Below are positions 8,836 through 17,485 of a stretch of 64,000 bases of DNA, one piece after another. The notes under the pieces were generated by a model. The model saw nothing but the letters and a program-made list of their open reading frames with translations. It had not been told where the DNA came from and did no database searches. The number at the start of each line of letters is the position of its first letter. The first letter of the stretch is position 1. The stretch lies in NCBI RefSeq assembly GCF_000235425.2, contig NZ_KI912266.1, forward strand, positions 7,308,720 through 7,372,719. The letters run 5' to 3'. Made by a program: the position numbers and the translations under genes. The stretch is from Pseudofrankia saprophytica. Its GTDB lineage: Bacteria; Actinomycetota; Actinomycetes; Frankiales; Frankiaceae.

Positions 8836-10029
8836 ATGACCATCGACCTCTCCCCCGAACCGGCCGTCGCCGACCTCGCCGAGCGGACCGCGCGGTTCGT
8901 CCGCGAGGTGGTGCTCCCGGTCGAGGCGCGCCACCCGGCCGGCACGCCGTCGGAGGCGGTGCGCCGCGAGCTGCAGGACGCGGCCCGCGGCGCGGGCCTG
9001 TTCGCCCCGCACGTCGCCGCCGAGTACGGCGGTCACGGGCTCGACATGCGCGGCCGGGCCGCCGTGTTCGAGGAGGCCGGGTACGCCCTGCTCGGCCCGC
9101 TCGCCCTCAACATCGCCGCTCCCGACGAGGGCAACATGCACATGCTGGAGCTGATCGCGACGCCGGAGCAGAAGGAGCGCTACCTTCGCCCGCTGGCGAC
9201 CGGCGAGATCAGGTCCTGCTTCGCGATGACCGAGCCCGCGCCGGGAGCCGGCTCGGACCCCCGCGCGCTGGCCACCCGTGCCGAGCGGATCAGCGGCGGG
9301 TGGCGCATCAACGGTCGCAAGTGGTTCATCACCGGTGCCGACGGCACGGGGTTCGCGATCTGCATGGCCCGCACGTCGGGCGAGCCTGGGGCCGAGGGCG
9401 GCGCGACGATGTTCCTGGTCGACGCGGACAACCCCGGCATGAAGATCGTGCGGCACATCGAGACCCTCGACCAGACCTTCTACGGCGGCCACGCCGAGGT
9501 GCTCTTCGACAACTGCGACGTGCCCGACGACGCCGTGCTCGGCGAGGTCGACGAGGGATTCCGCTACGCGCAGGTCCGCCTCGGCCCGGCCAGGATGACG
9601 CACTGCATGCGCTGGCTCGGCATCGCCAACCATGCCCGCGACATCGCGGTCCGCCGGGCCGGCGAGCGCGAGCTGTTCGGCTCCCGGCTGGGCGAGCTGG
9701 GCATGGTGCAGCAGATGATCGCCGACAGCGAGATCGACATCGCCGCCGCGCGGGGCCTCATCCTGCAGGCGAGCTGGGAGCTGGACCAGGGCCGCTCGGG
9801 CGCCCAGTCGACGGCGATAGCCAAGACGTTCTGCGCCGAGGCGATCTGGCGGGTGGTGGACCGCTCGCTGCAGATCTGCGGTTCGCTCGGGGTCTCGGGC
9901 GACATCCCGCTCGGCCGGTTCCTGCGTGAGGTTCGCCCGTTCCGGATCTACGACGGGCCGTCCGAGACGCACCGGTGGGCCATCGCCCGCCGGGTCCTGC
10001 GCCGGCACACCCCGGCGGCGGCCCGATGA
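8836..10029 (+). CDS. Acyl-CoA dehydrogenase, ACAD10/ACAD11 (LvaC) type
   Basis: ACAD of 397 aa whose C-terminal motif is YDGPSETH, with Asp where classical ACADs have Glu. That is characteristic of the ACAD domain of mammalian ACAD10/11 and of bacterial partners of APH-type kinases. FAMTEPAPGAGSDP and INGRKWFITGA are the usual flavin-loop motifs. GAGGAG is five bases before the ATG. Its stop overlaps the start of the kinase gene (ATGA), the bacterial split version of the fused human kinase-ACAD. Likely role: converting 4-phosphoacyl-CoA to the enoyl-CoA and so removing a 4-hydroxyl. The role follows the family; the substrate is not known. Confidence 0.88.
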   Translation: MTIDLSPEPAVADLAERTARFVREVVLPVEARHPAGTPSEAVRRELQDAARGAGLFAPHVAAEYGGHGLDMRGRAAVFEEAGYALLGPLALNIAAPDEGNMHMLELIATPEQKERYLRPLATGEIRSCFAMTEPAPGAGSDPRALATRAERISGGWRINGRKWFITGADGTGFAICMARTSGEPGAEGGATMFLVDADNPGMKIVRHIETLDQTFYGGHAEVLFDNCDVPDDAVLGEVDEGFRYAQVRLGPARMTHCMRWLGIANHARDIAVRRAGERELFGSRLGELGMVQQMIADSEIDIAAARGLILQASWELDQGRSGAQSTAIAKTFCAEAIWRVVDRSLQICGSLGVSGDIPLGRFLREVRPFRIYDGPSETHRWAIARRVLRRHTPAAAR

Positions 10030-11060
10030 GCCCCACCGCCGTCGAAGGGCTCGACCTTCCCGCGCTTGAGCGGTTCCTCGCCCTTCAGGTGCCTGAGTTC
10101 CAGGGCAACCTGGACGCCAGGCTCCTGGCCGGAGGCCGGTCGAACCTGACCTACCTGCTCACCGACGGGACGTCGCGCTGGGTGCTGCGCCGGCCGCCGC
10201 TGGGCGGGCTCACCCCGTCGGCGCACGACGTGCTGCGCGAGTACCGGGTGATGGCGGCGCTGTCCGGGACCGACGTCCCCGTGGCCAACGCCGTCGCCCA
10301 TGACGAGGGCGAGACGCTGGGCGTGCCCTTCGCCCTCGTCGAGTACGTCACCGGACCGGTCATCCGCACCGAGGACGAGCTGCACGCCCTGCCCCAGGCG
10401 GACATCGACCGCTGCGCGTACGCGCTGATCGACGTGCTGGCCCGGCTGCACGCCCTCGACCCCGAGGCGATCGGCCTGGGGGCGTTCGGCCGCCCGCAGG
10501 GCTATCTGGGCCGCCAGATCCGGCGGTGGAACGACCAGTGGCGACGGGTCGGCACCCGGGAACTGCCCGACATCGACGCCCTGCACGCGGGGCTCGCCGC
10601 GACCCAGCCGGTGGAGTCCGGCGCGTCGGTCCTGCACGGCGACTTCCGCGTCGACAACGTGATCCTGTCCCCCGACGACCCGGCCGTCATCCGAGCGGTC
10701 GTCGACTGGGAGATGGCCGCGCTCGGCGACCCGCTCGCCGACCTGGGCGTGCACATCGCCTACTCGGACCCGGCGTTCGCCCCGGTGCTCGCCGGCTCCG
10801 CGGCGTCGACCAGCCCGCGGCTGCCCGGCGCGGACGCCCTGCTCGACCGCTACGCCACGCTCACCGGCCGGGACCTGAGCAACTTCGCGTTCTACCTCGC
10901 GCTGGGCTACTTCAAGGTGGCGGTCATCGCGGAGGGCATCTACGCCCGCTACCTGCAAGGTGTGACCCGCGGCGACGGGTTCGAGCTGGTCGGCGAGGCG
11001 ACGGCGCCGCTGGCCGCGGCCGGCCTTCGCGCGCTCGGAAGGGAACCAGCCAAGTCATGA
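10026..11060 (+). CDS. APH-family kinase, likely 4-hydroxyacyl-CoA kinase (LvaA/ACAD11-like)
   Basis: Aminoglycoside-phosphotransferase-fold protein, 344 aa. It shows LRRPPLGG and SAHDVLREYRV typical of the ACAD10/11 kinase branch, the Brenner motif LHGDFRVDNVIL near residue 205, and the metal-binding VVDWEMAALGDP. Antibiotic resistance is unlikely because it overlaps the ACAD gene on one side and the SDR gene on the other by ATGA. In Pseudomonas levulinate catabolism the homologous LvaA phosphorylates the 4-hydroxyl of hydroxyvaleryl-CoA, with help from small protein LvaB. No LvaB-like gene is visible here. Confidence 0.85.
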   Translation: MSPTAVEGLDLPALERFLALQVPEFQGNLDARLLAGGRSNLTYLLTDGTSRWVLRRPPLGGLTPSAHDVLREYRVMAALSGTDVPVANAVAHDEGETLGVPFALVEYVTGPVIRTEDELHALPQADIDRCAYALIDVLARLHALDPEAIGLGAFGRPQGYLGRQIRRWNDQWRRVGTRELPDIDALHAGLAATQPVESGASVLHGDFRVDNVILSPDDPAVIRAVVDWEMAALGDPLADLGVHIAYSDPAFAPVLAGSAASTSPRLPGADALLDRYATLTGRDLSNFAFYLALGYFKVAVIAEGIYARYLQGVTRGDGFELVGEATAPLAAAGLRALGREPAKS

Positions 11061-11824
11061 TCAACGTTCTGGACCTGTTCCGGCTGGACGGCCGGGTCGC
11101 CGTCGTCACCGGCGCGAGCTCCGGTCTCGGCGCCGGTTTCGCCCGCGCGCTCGGCCAGGCCGGCGCCGACGTCGTCCTCGCGGCCCGCCGGGCCGACCGG
11201 CTCGACAAGATCGCCGAGGAGGTGCGGGCGACGGGGCGGCGAGCGCTCACGGTCGCCACCGACGTCAGCGACCCCGACCAGTGCACCGCCCTCGCCGAGG
11301 CGGCGGTCGCCGAGTTCGGCCGGGTCGACATCCTGGTCAACAACGCCGGCATCGGCACCGCGGTGCCCGCCCTGCGCGAAAAGCCCGACGAGTTCCGCCA
11401 GGTCATCGACGTGAACCTCAACGGCGCCTACTGGGCCGCGCAGGCGTGCGCCCGGGTGATGCGACCAGGCTCCAGCATCATCAACATCTCCAGCGTCCTC
11501 GGACTCGTCAAGTCCTACGCCCCGCAGGCCGCCTACGCCGCCAGCAAGGCCGGGCTGATCGGCCTGACCCGCGACCTGGCGCAGCAGTGGTCCGGCCGCA
11601 AGGGAATCCGGGTCAACGCCATCGCGCCTGGCTACTTCGCCAGCGAGATGACCGCGGACATCCCGCAGGACCAGCTGATGACGTTCATCACCAACACCAG
11701 CCCGCTGGGCCGGCTCGGCGAGCAGCACGAGCTCGACGCCGCCGTCGTGTTCCTCGCCGGCGACGGCGCCTCGTTCATCACCGGAACGACCCTGGCGGTA
11801 GACGGCGGCATGAGCGGCCACTGA
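11057..11824 (+). CDS. Short-chain dehydrogenase/reductase (SDR)
   Basis: Classical SDR of 255 aa with cofactor motif TGASSGLG, NNAG near residue 95, catalytic Ser in ISSVLG and the YxxxK motif YAASK. After ACAD and APH kinase it takes the place of LvaD in the levulinate cluster, which reduces a 4-oxoacyl-CoA to the 4-hydroxyacyl-CoA, so that reaction is the best guess; a 3-hydroxyacyl-CoA dehydrogenase is the alternative. The ATG overlaps the kinase stop. Last gene of the plus operon. Confidence 0.85.
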   Translation: MINVLDLFRLDGRVAVVTGASSGLGAGFARALGQAGADVVLAARRADRLDKIAEEVRATGRRALTVATDVSDPDQCTALAEAAVAEFGRVDILVNNAGIGTAVPALREKPDEFRQVIDVNLNGAYWAAQACARVMRPGSSIINISSVLGLVKSYAPQAAYAASKAGLIGLTRDLAQQWSGRKGIRVNAIAPGYFASEMTADIPQDQLMTFITNTSPLGRLGEQHELDAAVVFLAGDGASFITGTTLAVDGGMSGH

Positions 11825-11855
11825 CCGAGCCCACGACCGCCGTGGCCCTGGTCAG
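11821..11855. terminator. Bidirectional hairpin between convergent genes
   Basis: Nested inverted repeat: outer CTGACC (11821-11826) with GGTCAG (11850-11855), inner CCACG (11831-11835) with CGTGG (11841-11845). It overlaps both convergent stop codons. There is no long T-tract, so termination is inferred. Confidence 0.5.
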
Positions 11856-12286
11856 CGCACGTCGGCCGGCTTGTTGACGAACCAGACGAGCTTCTCGGTG
11901 AGCTTCTCGCTCTTCCAGCCGTCCGGCGTGCGCACGAAGTCATGGAAGTAGTAGCCGCCGCAGAAGCTCGGCTCGGCCAGGCCGGGCAGCTGCATCGGGT
12001 TGTAGAACTGGGCGATCACCTTGGCGCGGTCGCCGTCGAGGTCGATCTCCACGTTGGTGACGTAGTGGATCTTCCAGGGTGTCTGGCCGAGGCCCCGCTC
12101 GAGCCAGGCCGCCATCTCGTCGCGCTTGCCGACGGGCAGCGTGCTCGACGTCGACGTGTAGTCGATGACCGCCTCGGGGGTGAACACCGACTTCCACAGG
12201 TCGAAGTCGTTCGTGTCCACGCCACGGGCATACCGCGCCAGCTGCTCCTGGATCTCGAGCTTGTCGGCGAGCGCCTGCAGGTCCAT
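11852..12286 (-). CDS. SnoaL-like / NTF2-fold protein
   Basis: Protein of 144 aa with the N-terminal pattern of the SnoaL-like family (EIQEQLARYARGVDTND, VFTPEAVIDY), a cone-shaped fold used by small isomerases, hydratases and dehydratases. No signal peptide. GAGGAG precedes the ATG. It lies 75 bp downstream of a same-strand SDR gene and probably acts on a small CoA ester or ketone in that local pathway. Function cannot be assigned from sequence. A relative is at 44416. Confidence 0.75.
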   Translation of the reverse strand: MDLQALADKLEIQEQLARYARGVDTNDFDLWKSVFTPEAVIDYTSTSSTLPVGKRDEMAAWLERGLGQTPWKIHYVTNVEIDLDGDRAKVIAQFYNPMQLPGLAEPSFCGGYYFHDFVRTPDGWKSEKLTEKLVWFVNKPADVR

Positions 12287-12310
12287 CGATGCTCCTCGTA
12301 ATGTTCGCCA

Positions 12311-12340
12311 GAGGCGCGAGGAAGAGCGTTTTCGCCCCTC
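12311..12340. repeat. Palindromic element GCGAA-loop-TTCGC, copy 3 (degenerate)
   Basis: Arms 12311-12320 and 12331-12340 around a 10-base loop, two mismatches. It lies in the 75-bp gap between the SDR and SnoaL-like genes. Confidence 0.45.
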
Positions 12341-12361
12341 CTCCGCCCCTCCGGCCGACGG

Positions 12362-13108
12362 TCAGCTGACGGTCAGGCCGTTGTCGACGGCGTAGACGGC
12401 GCCGGTGATCGACTTCGCCTCGCCCGACGCGAGGAAGGCGAACAGCGCCGCGATCTCCTCGGGCATGGCGACGCCGCGGTAGCCGGCCATCCGGCGGGCG
12501 AGGTCCGGGTCCCGGTCCTCGGGGAACGTCACGGTTCTGGCGATGTTGGTCAGGGTGCCGGCCGGCGCGATCGCGTTCACCCGCAGCGGCGTCTTGATGA
12601 ACTCGACCGCGAGCGACTTCGTCAGCTGGATGAGGCCGCCCTTGCTCGCGGCGTAGGCCGCCGAGTAGGGAACGCCCTGGACCCCGGCGTTGGACGCGAT
12701 GTTGATGATCGTGCCGCCGGCCGCCAGCAGGTGCGGGATCGCGGCCTGCGACAGGAAGAACGGGCCGTCGAGGTTCACCGCCAGCGTCCGCCGGTACAGC
12801 TCGACCGACGTCTCGGTGGTGTGCGCCGGGCGGTAGATCCCGGCGACGTTGCCCAGTACGTCGAGGCGCCCGAACTCCGACACCGCCGCCGCCACCGCCT
12901 CGGCGCACGCGGCCGGGTCCGCGACGTCGACGACCCGGACCGACACCGTCCCGCTCGCCAACCCCTTGGTCTCGGCCAGTGAGCCCTCGTCGATGTCGAC
13001 CGCGAGCACCGACGCGCCCTCGCTCGCCAGCCGGATGGTGATGGCGCGGCCCATGCCGGACCCAGCGCCGGTGATGAGCGTCACCTTGCCGTCGAACCGT
13101 CCCGTCAT
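12362..13108 (-). CDS. Short-chain dehydrogenase/reductase (SDR)
   Basis: Classical SDR of 248 aa: cofactor motif TGAGSGMG, acidic residue after the second strand (AVDID), favouring NAD(H), GNVAG in place of NNAG, active-site Ser in NIASNAG, and YAASK. Likely oxidises a hydroxyacyl-CoA or cyclic alcohol. It is divergent from the ACAD pair at 13258 with a 149-bp shared promoter region, and upstream of the SnoaL-like gene on the same strand. Substrate unknown. Confidence 0.85.
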   Translation of the reverse strand: MTGRFDGKVTLITGAGSGMGRAITIRLASEGASVLAVDIDEGSLAETKGLASGTVSVRVVDVADPAACAEAVAAAVSEFGRLDVLGNVAGIYRPAHTTETSVELYRRTLAVNLDGPFFLSQAAIPHLLAAGGTIINIASNAGVQGVPYSAAYAASKGGLIQLTKSLAVEFIKTPLRVNAIAPAGTLTNIARTVTFPEDRDPDLARRMAGYRGVAMPEEIAALFAFLASGEAKSITGAVYAVDNGLTVS

Positions 13109-13257
13109 GGCCGTGTTCTACCTCACGAAGTCCGACGGGCGCACCCGTTGGCGAAGTTTGACGTCGAAGTCGACACTTTGCGAACCTGTCGCTGGCGCCA
13201 CGCAACGATGCTGCTCAGGACCGTCGTGGCCCGACGAGCGGATCGAGGTACTGGACC

Positions 13258-14403
13258 ATGCTGCTGGAGCTGACCCCTGACCAGGAGGTCTTCCGGGAGG
13301 CGACCGCGCGCTTCCTGACCGACCGGGTGCCCCCGGACGTGATCCGCCGGCTGCGTGACGATCCGGCCGGCTTCTCGGCGGACTACTGGAGCGCCGGGGC
13401 GGAGCTCGGCTGGACCTCCCTGCTCGTCAGCGAGGAGCAGGGCGGCGGCTCGATCAGCGGCGGACCGCTCGTCGACCTGTCCATCCTCGCCCACGAGTTC
13501 GGCGCCCGTGCCGCCCCCGGGCCGCTCGCCGCGGCCAACGTCGTCGCGCTCGCGCTGTCGACCTGGGGCGGCGACGCGCACGCGGAGACGCTGGACGCTG
13601 TCCTGTCCGGCGCGTCGCTGGCCACCTGCGCGCTCGGCGAGCCCGGGGTGCCCGGCGAGCCGGCTGGCGTGACGGTCCAGGTCCGCGCCGACGGCGGCGA
13701 CGTCGTCCTCGACGGCACCGCCCGCCCGGTCGAGTCGGCCGCGCGGGCCGCCCACATCCTCGTCACCGCGCGGGTCGCCGGCACCGCCGGCTTCGCCCAG
13801 GTGCTGGTACCGGCCGACGCCACCGGGATGACCGTCACCCCGATGCGCTCCGCCGATCTCACCCGCCGGTTCGGGGTCGTCCAGTTCGAGGGGGTCCGGC
13901 TGCCCGCCGCGGCTGTCGTCGGTGAGTTCGGCGAGGTCGGCGAGCAGGTCGAGCGCCAGTTCCAGGCCGTCCTGGCGCTGAGCTGCGCGGAGAGCGTCGG
14001 CGCGATGCAGACCGCGTTCGACCTGGCCGTGCGGTGGGCGTTCGAGCGGTACTCGTTCGGCCGGCCGCTCGCGTCCTACCAGGAACTCAAGCACCGGTTC
14101 GCCGACATGAAGACGTGGCTGGAGGCGTCGCACGCGATCACCGACCGGGCGACGGCCGCGATCGACGCCGGCGCGCCCGAGGCGGCCGAGCTGGTCAGCG
14201 CCGCGAAGGCCTACATCGGCGACTACGGCGCCGAGCTGGTCCAGGACTGCGTCCAGATCCATGGCGGTATCGGCCTGACCTTCGAGCACGACCTGCACTT
14301 CTATCTGCGCCGGGTCACGCTGAACCGCGCGCTGCACGGCAACCCGGCGAGCCACCGGGCCCGCGTCACCGGCATCTTCGAGAACCTCAAGGAGCTCGCG
14401 TGA
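13258..14403 (+). CDS. Acyl-CoA dehydrogenase, subunit without GGTxEIQ motif
   Basis: ACAD-fold protein of 381 aa with RYSFGRPLASYQELKHRFADM and the C-terminal IHGGIGLTFEHDLHFYLRR. It lacks the GGTxEIQ segment that the next gene has. Together they form a two-gene ACAD with GTGA overlap, the layout of heteromeric dehydrogenases in actinobacterial steroid side-chain and ring breakdown (FadE28/FadE29 type). Divergent from the SDR at 12362. Confidence 0.86.
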   Translation: MLLELTPDQEVFREATARFLTDRVPPDVIRRLRDDPAGFSADYWSAGAELGWTSLLVSEEQGGGSISGGPLVDLSILAHEFGARAAPGPLAAANVVALALSTWGGDAHAETLDAVLSGASLATCALGEPGVPGEPAGVTVQVRADGGDVVLDGTARPVESAARAAHILVTARVAGTAGFAQVLVPADATGMTVTPMRSADLTRRFGVVQFEGVRLPAAAVVGEFGEVGEQVERQFQAVLALSCAESVGAMQTAFDLAVRWAFERYSFGRPLASYQELKHRFADMKTWLEASHAITDRATAAIDAGAPEAAELVSAAKAYIGDYGAELVQDCVQIHGGIGLTFEHDLHFYLRRVTLNRALHGNPASHRARVTGIFENLKELA

Positions 14404-15701
14404 GCACGTCCGCCGCCGCAGGCGCGGCCAAAGGCACAGCCGCAGCCGCAGGCGAGAGCGTCGAAGACTTCCGGGCCAGGGCGCGCGTCTGGATCCGTGC
14501 CAACCTGCGGCCGCTGGAGGTGCACGAGGAGGTCGGCATTCTGCGGGTGACGCGGACCGACGAGGAGGAGCTGGCCGCCGCCGCCCGGGAGCGGGAGGTG
14601 CAGCGGATGCTCTTCGACAACGGCCTCGCTGGCATCTGCTTCCCGGCCGAGTACGGCGGGCTGGGCCTCACCGTCGCCCATCAGCGGGCGTTCGACGAGG
14701 AGATCGACGGCTATGAGTACCCGCAGCGCATCCAGGTGCCGACGCTGACGCCGTGCGCGGCGGTGCTGCTGGAGTTCGGCACCGAGGAGCAGAAGCTCGC
14801 CCACATCCCCGCCATGCTGAAGGGCGAGGAGATCTGGATGCAGTTCCTGTCCGAGCCGTCCAGCGGCTCGGACGTGGCGGCGGCGCTCACCTCCGCGGTC
14901 CGCGACGGCGACGACTGGCTGCTCAACGGCTCGAAGATCTGGACGACCGGCGCCTGGTGGTCCGACTGGGCCCTGTGCCTGGCCCGGACGAACTGGGACG
15001 TCCCCAAGCACCGCGGCCTCACGGTCTTCATCCTGCCGCTCACCGCCCAGGGCGTCGACGTGCAGCGGATCGAGATGCTCAACGGGCTGAAGGAGTTCTG
15101 CCAGGAGTTCATGACCGACGTCCGGGTGCCCGACTCCGACCGCATCGGAGCCGTCGACGACGGCTGGACGATCGGCACCCGCTGGATGTTCCACGAGCGG
15201 ATGGCCAGCAACTCGCCGTACGTCACCAGCCCCGGCACGAGCGCGCACCACCGGATCGGGCCCGACTGGCTGCTCGACATCGCCCGCGACGCCGGCCGGC
15301 TCGAGGACCCGGTGGTGCGGGACCTGATCGGCGAGAGCCGGGTGCTGGACCTGGTCGGGAGCGCGCTGCAGCCGCGGCTCGCCGTCGGCATGACGACCGG
15401 CAAGCTGTCGGACCAGTCGGCGGCGATCGCGCGGCTGTTCGCCGGCGTCACCGCGACCCAGCACATGACCAACGCGTTCGACATCGTCGGCGACCGGGGC
15501 GCGGCCTGGGTGGAGAGTGACGGCGCCGTGTTCGACGTTGGCCAGGACTTCCTGATGCGCCAGACCGCGACGATCGGCGGCGGCACCACCGAGATGGCCC
15601 GCAACGTCATCAGCGAGCGGGTTCTCGGCATGCCCCGCGAGGCCGCGCTCGACCGGGGCCTGGCGTTCCGCGACGTCCCCCGCGGCGCCCGCAACAGCTG
15701 A
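14400..15701 (+). CDS. Acyl-CoA dehydrogenase, large subunit of pair
   Basis: ACAD of 433 aa starting with GTG inside the preceding stop codon. It has an Ala-rich tail of about 20 residues, LSEPSSGSDVAAALT at the flavin loop, LNGSKIWTTGAWW, and IGGGTTEMARN near the C-terminus (Glu-less variant of the catalytic motif). Longer than the other ACADs by an insert around residues 265-300 (HERMASNSPY region). Probably a heteromer with the 13258 product; substrate unknown. A strong hairpin follows at 15717. Confidence 0.86.
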   Translation: MSTSAAAGAAKGTAAAAGESVEDFRARARVWIRANLRPLEVHEEVGILRVTRTDEEELAAAAREREVQRMLFDNGLAGICFPAEYGGLGLTVAHQRAFDEEIDGYEYPQRIQVPTLTPCAAVLLEFGTEEQKLAHIPAMLKGEEIWMQFLSEPSSGSDVAAALTSAVRDGDDWLLNGSKIWTTGAWWSDWALCLARTNWDVPKHRGLTVFILPLTAQGVDVQRIEMLNGLKEFCQEFMTDVRVPDSDRIGAVDDGWTIGTRWMFHERMASNSPYVTSPGTSAHHRIGPDWLLDIARDAGRLEDPVVRDLIGESRVLDLVGSALQPRLAVGMTTGKLSDQSAAIARLFAGVTATQHMTNAFDIVGDRGAAWVESDGAVFDVGQDFLMRQTATIGGGTTEMARNVISERVLGMPREAALDRGLAFRDVPRGARNS

Positions 15702-15716
15702 GGCGGGGAAAGGCGA

Positions 15717-15743
15717 GGCGGGGGCGCGAAACACGCCCCCGCC
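15717..15743. terminator. Bidirectional terminator hairpin
   Basis: Perfect 10-bp stem GGCGGGGGCG (15717-15726) with 15734-15743, loop of seven bases, between the convergent ACAD and MFS genes. Confidence 0.65.
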
Positions 15744-15789
15744 CGTCAGCGGATCCTGGCCATCTCCCAGCCGGTCGGCTGCTTCCCGG

Positions 15790-17349
15790 TTAGTCGATCG
15801 CGGTGACCGCCGCGACCTGCTCCGCGGCCGTCCGCTCGGACGCGACCCGCGGCGCGGGCATGGCCGAGACGCCCGGGGCCGGGACAACCTGAGCCGGGAC
15901 AGCCGGGACAGCCGGGGCCGGGGCGTCCGCGATCCTGCGCGGGAGGGCGAGGGCGATGACGCAGCTCGCCAGCGCCGCCCCGCCACCGATCAGCAGGCCG
16001 ACCCGCAGGCCGCTCTCCGACGGGAGAACCGCCGAGCCGACCGTGGTCGTCATGCTCGACATCACCGTGCCAAGCACCGCGCTCGCGCCGGAGGTGCCGA
16101 TCGAGCGCATCAGCGTGTTCAGGCCGTTCGCGGCCGCGCCCTCCTCGGCCGGCACCGACCGCATGATCAGGGTGGGCATCGCCGCGTACGAGAGGCCGAC
16201 GCCGGCGCTGATCACGGCGCAGAACGCGAGCACCCCGGCGGGGCTGCCCATCAGCGGGAGCGCGAGCACGTAGCCGGCGGCCACGACGACGGCGCCGGCG
16301 GCCAGGGCGACCCGCGGGCCGCGCCCGGAGATCAGCCGACCGGCGAACGGCGAGACGACCATCATCGCGAGGCCCGCCGGCGCCATCCACAGTCCGGTGG
16401 CGAGCAGCGACTGGCCGAGGCCGTAGCCCGTGGCCTTCGGCAGCTGCATCAGCTGCGGAGCGATCAGCGACTGCGCGTACATCCCGAAGCCCAGCGCCAC
16501 GGAAGCGATGTTGGTGAGCAGCACGGGGCGCCGGCTCATGGTGCGCAGGTCGATCAGCGGGCTGTCGACGCGCAGCTCGAACGCGCCCCAGGCGAGCAGG
16601 ACGACGACGCCACCGGCGAGCAGGCCCAGCGTGGTGAGGCTCGCCCAGCCCCAGTCGCCGCCCTTCGACACGGCGAGCAGCACGCCGACCAGACCGACCG
16701 ACAGCAGGACCGTGCCCGGCACGTCGAAGCCACCGACGCCGCGCACCGGCGACTCGGGGACCAGGACGGCGACGAGGGCGCCCAGCAGCAGGCCGATCAC
16801 GGCGGAGCCCCAGAACAGCACGTGCCAGTCGGCGTTCTGGGCGACCACCGCGCCGATCGGCAGGCCGAGCGCGCCGCCGACGCCGAGCGAGGAGCTCATG
16901 ATCGCCATCGCGGAGACCATCCGCTTGGGCGGCAGCAGGTCGCGCAGGATGCTCACGCCGAGCGGGATGGTGGCGAAGCCGATGCCCTGCAGCCCGCGGC
17001 CCACGACCATCGGCACGATCGACGAGCTCAGCGCGCAGATCAGCGCGCCCACGGTCTGGGTGCCCAGGGCGATCAGCAACAGCCGCCGCTTGCCGAACAG
17101 GTCGCCGAGGCGGCCGAACAGCGGGTTGGCGATCGCCCCGACGAGCAGGGTGGCGGTGATCGCCCAGAAGGCGTTGGAGGACGAGGTGTGCAGCAGCGTC
17201 GGCAGCTTCGGGATCAGCGGCACCATCAGCGTCTGCATCAGCGACATCGCGGTGCCCGCGGCCGCGAGGACCGCGACGAGGGTGTTCGCCCGCGCCGTGC
17301 GACCCGCCACGCTGGCCGGGGCGGTGCCGGTGGTCTTGCTGGCGCTCAT
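15790..17349 (-). CDS. MFS transporter, DHA2 (14-helix) type
   Basis: Proton-driven exporter in the cytoplasmic membrane, 519 aa with about 14 hydrophobic segments, as in the DHA2 drug-efflux family. Loop motif GRLGDLFGKRRLL between helices 2 and 3 is the MFS signature. The ATG at 17349 has GGGAGG upstream; the frame stays open further but reads into the promoter. The C-terminal 45 residues are Ala/Pro/Val-rich. Divergent from a TetR gene, the classic exporter-repressor layout, so it probably exports a substrate, intermediate or toxic analogue of the adjacent operon. Confidence 0.88.
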   Translation of the reverse strand: MSASKTTGTAPASVAGRTARANTLVAVLAAAGTAMSLMQTLMVPLIPKLPTLLHTSSSNAFWAITATLLVGAIANPLFGRLGDLFGKRRLLLIALGTQTVGALICALSSSIVPMVVGRGLQGIGFATIPLGVSILRDLLPPKRMVSAMAIMSSSLGVGGALGLPIGAVVAQNADWHVLFWGSAVIGLLLGALVAVLVPESPVRGVGGFDVPGTVLLSVGLVGVLLAVSKGGDWGWASLTTLGLLAGGVVVLLAWGAFELRVDSPLIDLRTMSRRPVLLTNIASVALGFGMYAQSLIAPQLMQLPKATGYGLGQSLLATGLWMAPAGLAMMVVSPFAGRLISGRGPRVALAAGAVVVAAGYVLALPLMGSPAGVLAFCAVISAGVGLSYAAMPTLIMRSVPAEEGAAANGLNTLMRSIGTSGASAVLGTVMSSMTTTVGSAVLPSESGLRVGLLIGGGAALASCVIALALPRRIADAPAPAVPAVPAQVVPAPGVSAMPAPRVASERTAAEQVAAVTAID

Positions 17350-17485
17350 GGGCCCTCCCGTTGGTGCGGCACCATAGATATGCACGATGCACATAATATG
17401 TATCACGCACATTCGAGAAGCGAAAGCGCCACCGGCCGCGACATGGGGTGACTTCGCCCACCCGACATGCCAGAATCCTGTTCTG
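17350..17485. promoter_or_regulatory. Divergent promoter, MFS / TetR operon
   Basis: 136-bp gap with an AT-rich centre. It contains the perfect 11-bp palindrome ACATAATATGT (17391-17401) inside a repeated TGCAC/GCACAT region, and the dyad at 17471-17485. Confidence 0.6.
17471..17485. promoter_or_regulatory. 15-bp dyad operator, site 1
   Basis: CAGAATCCTGTTCTG, 5-bp arms, directly abutting the ATG of the TetR gene. It shares arms and spacing with dyads at 22171, 34491 and 46263. Likely a TetR-type operator; binding here would block initiation or translation of the regulator's own gene. Confidence 0.55.

Noticed and set aside
10026-11060. Aminoglycoside resistance gene
   Set aside because: The fold is APH-like, but the motifs and the overlap with ACAD and SDR genes fit the acyl-CoA kinase branch.
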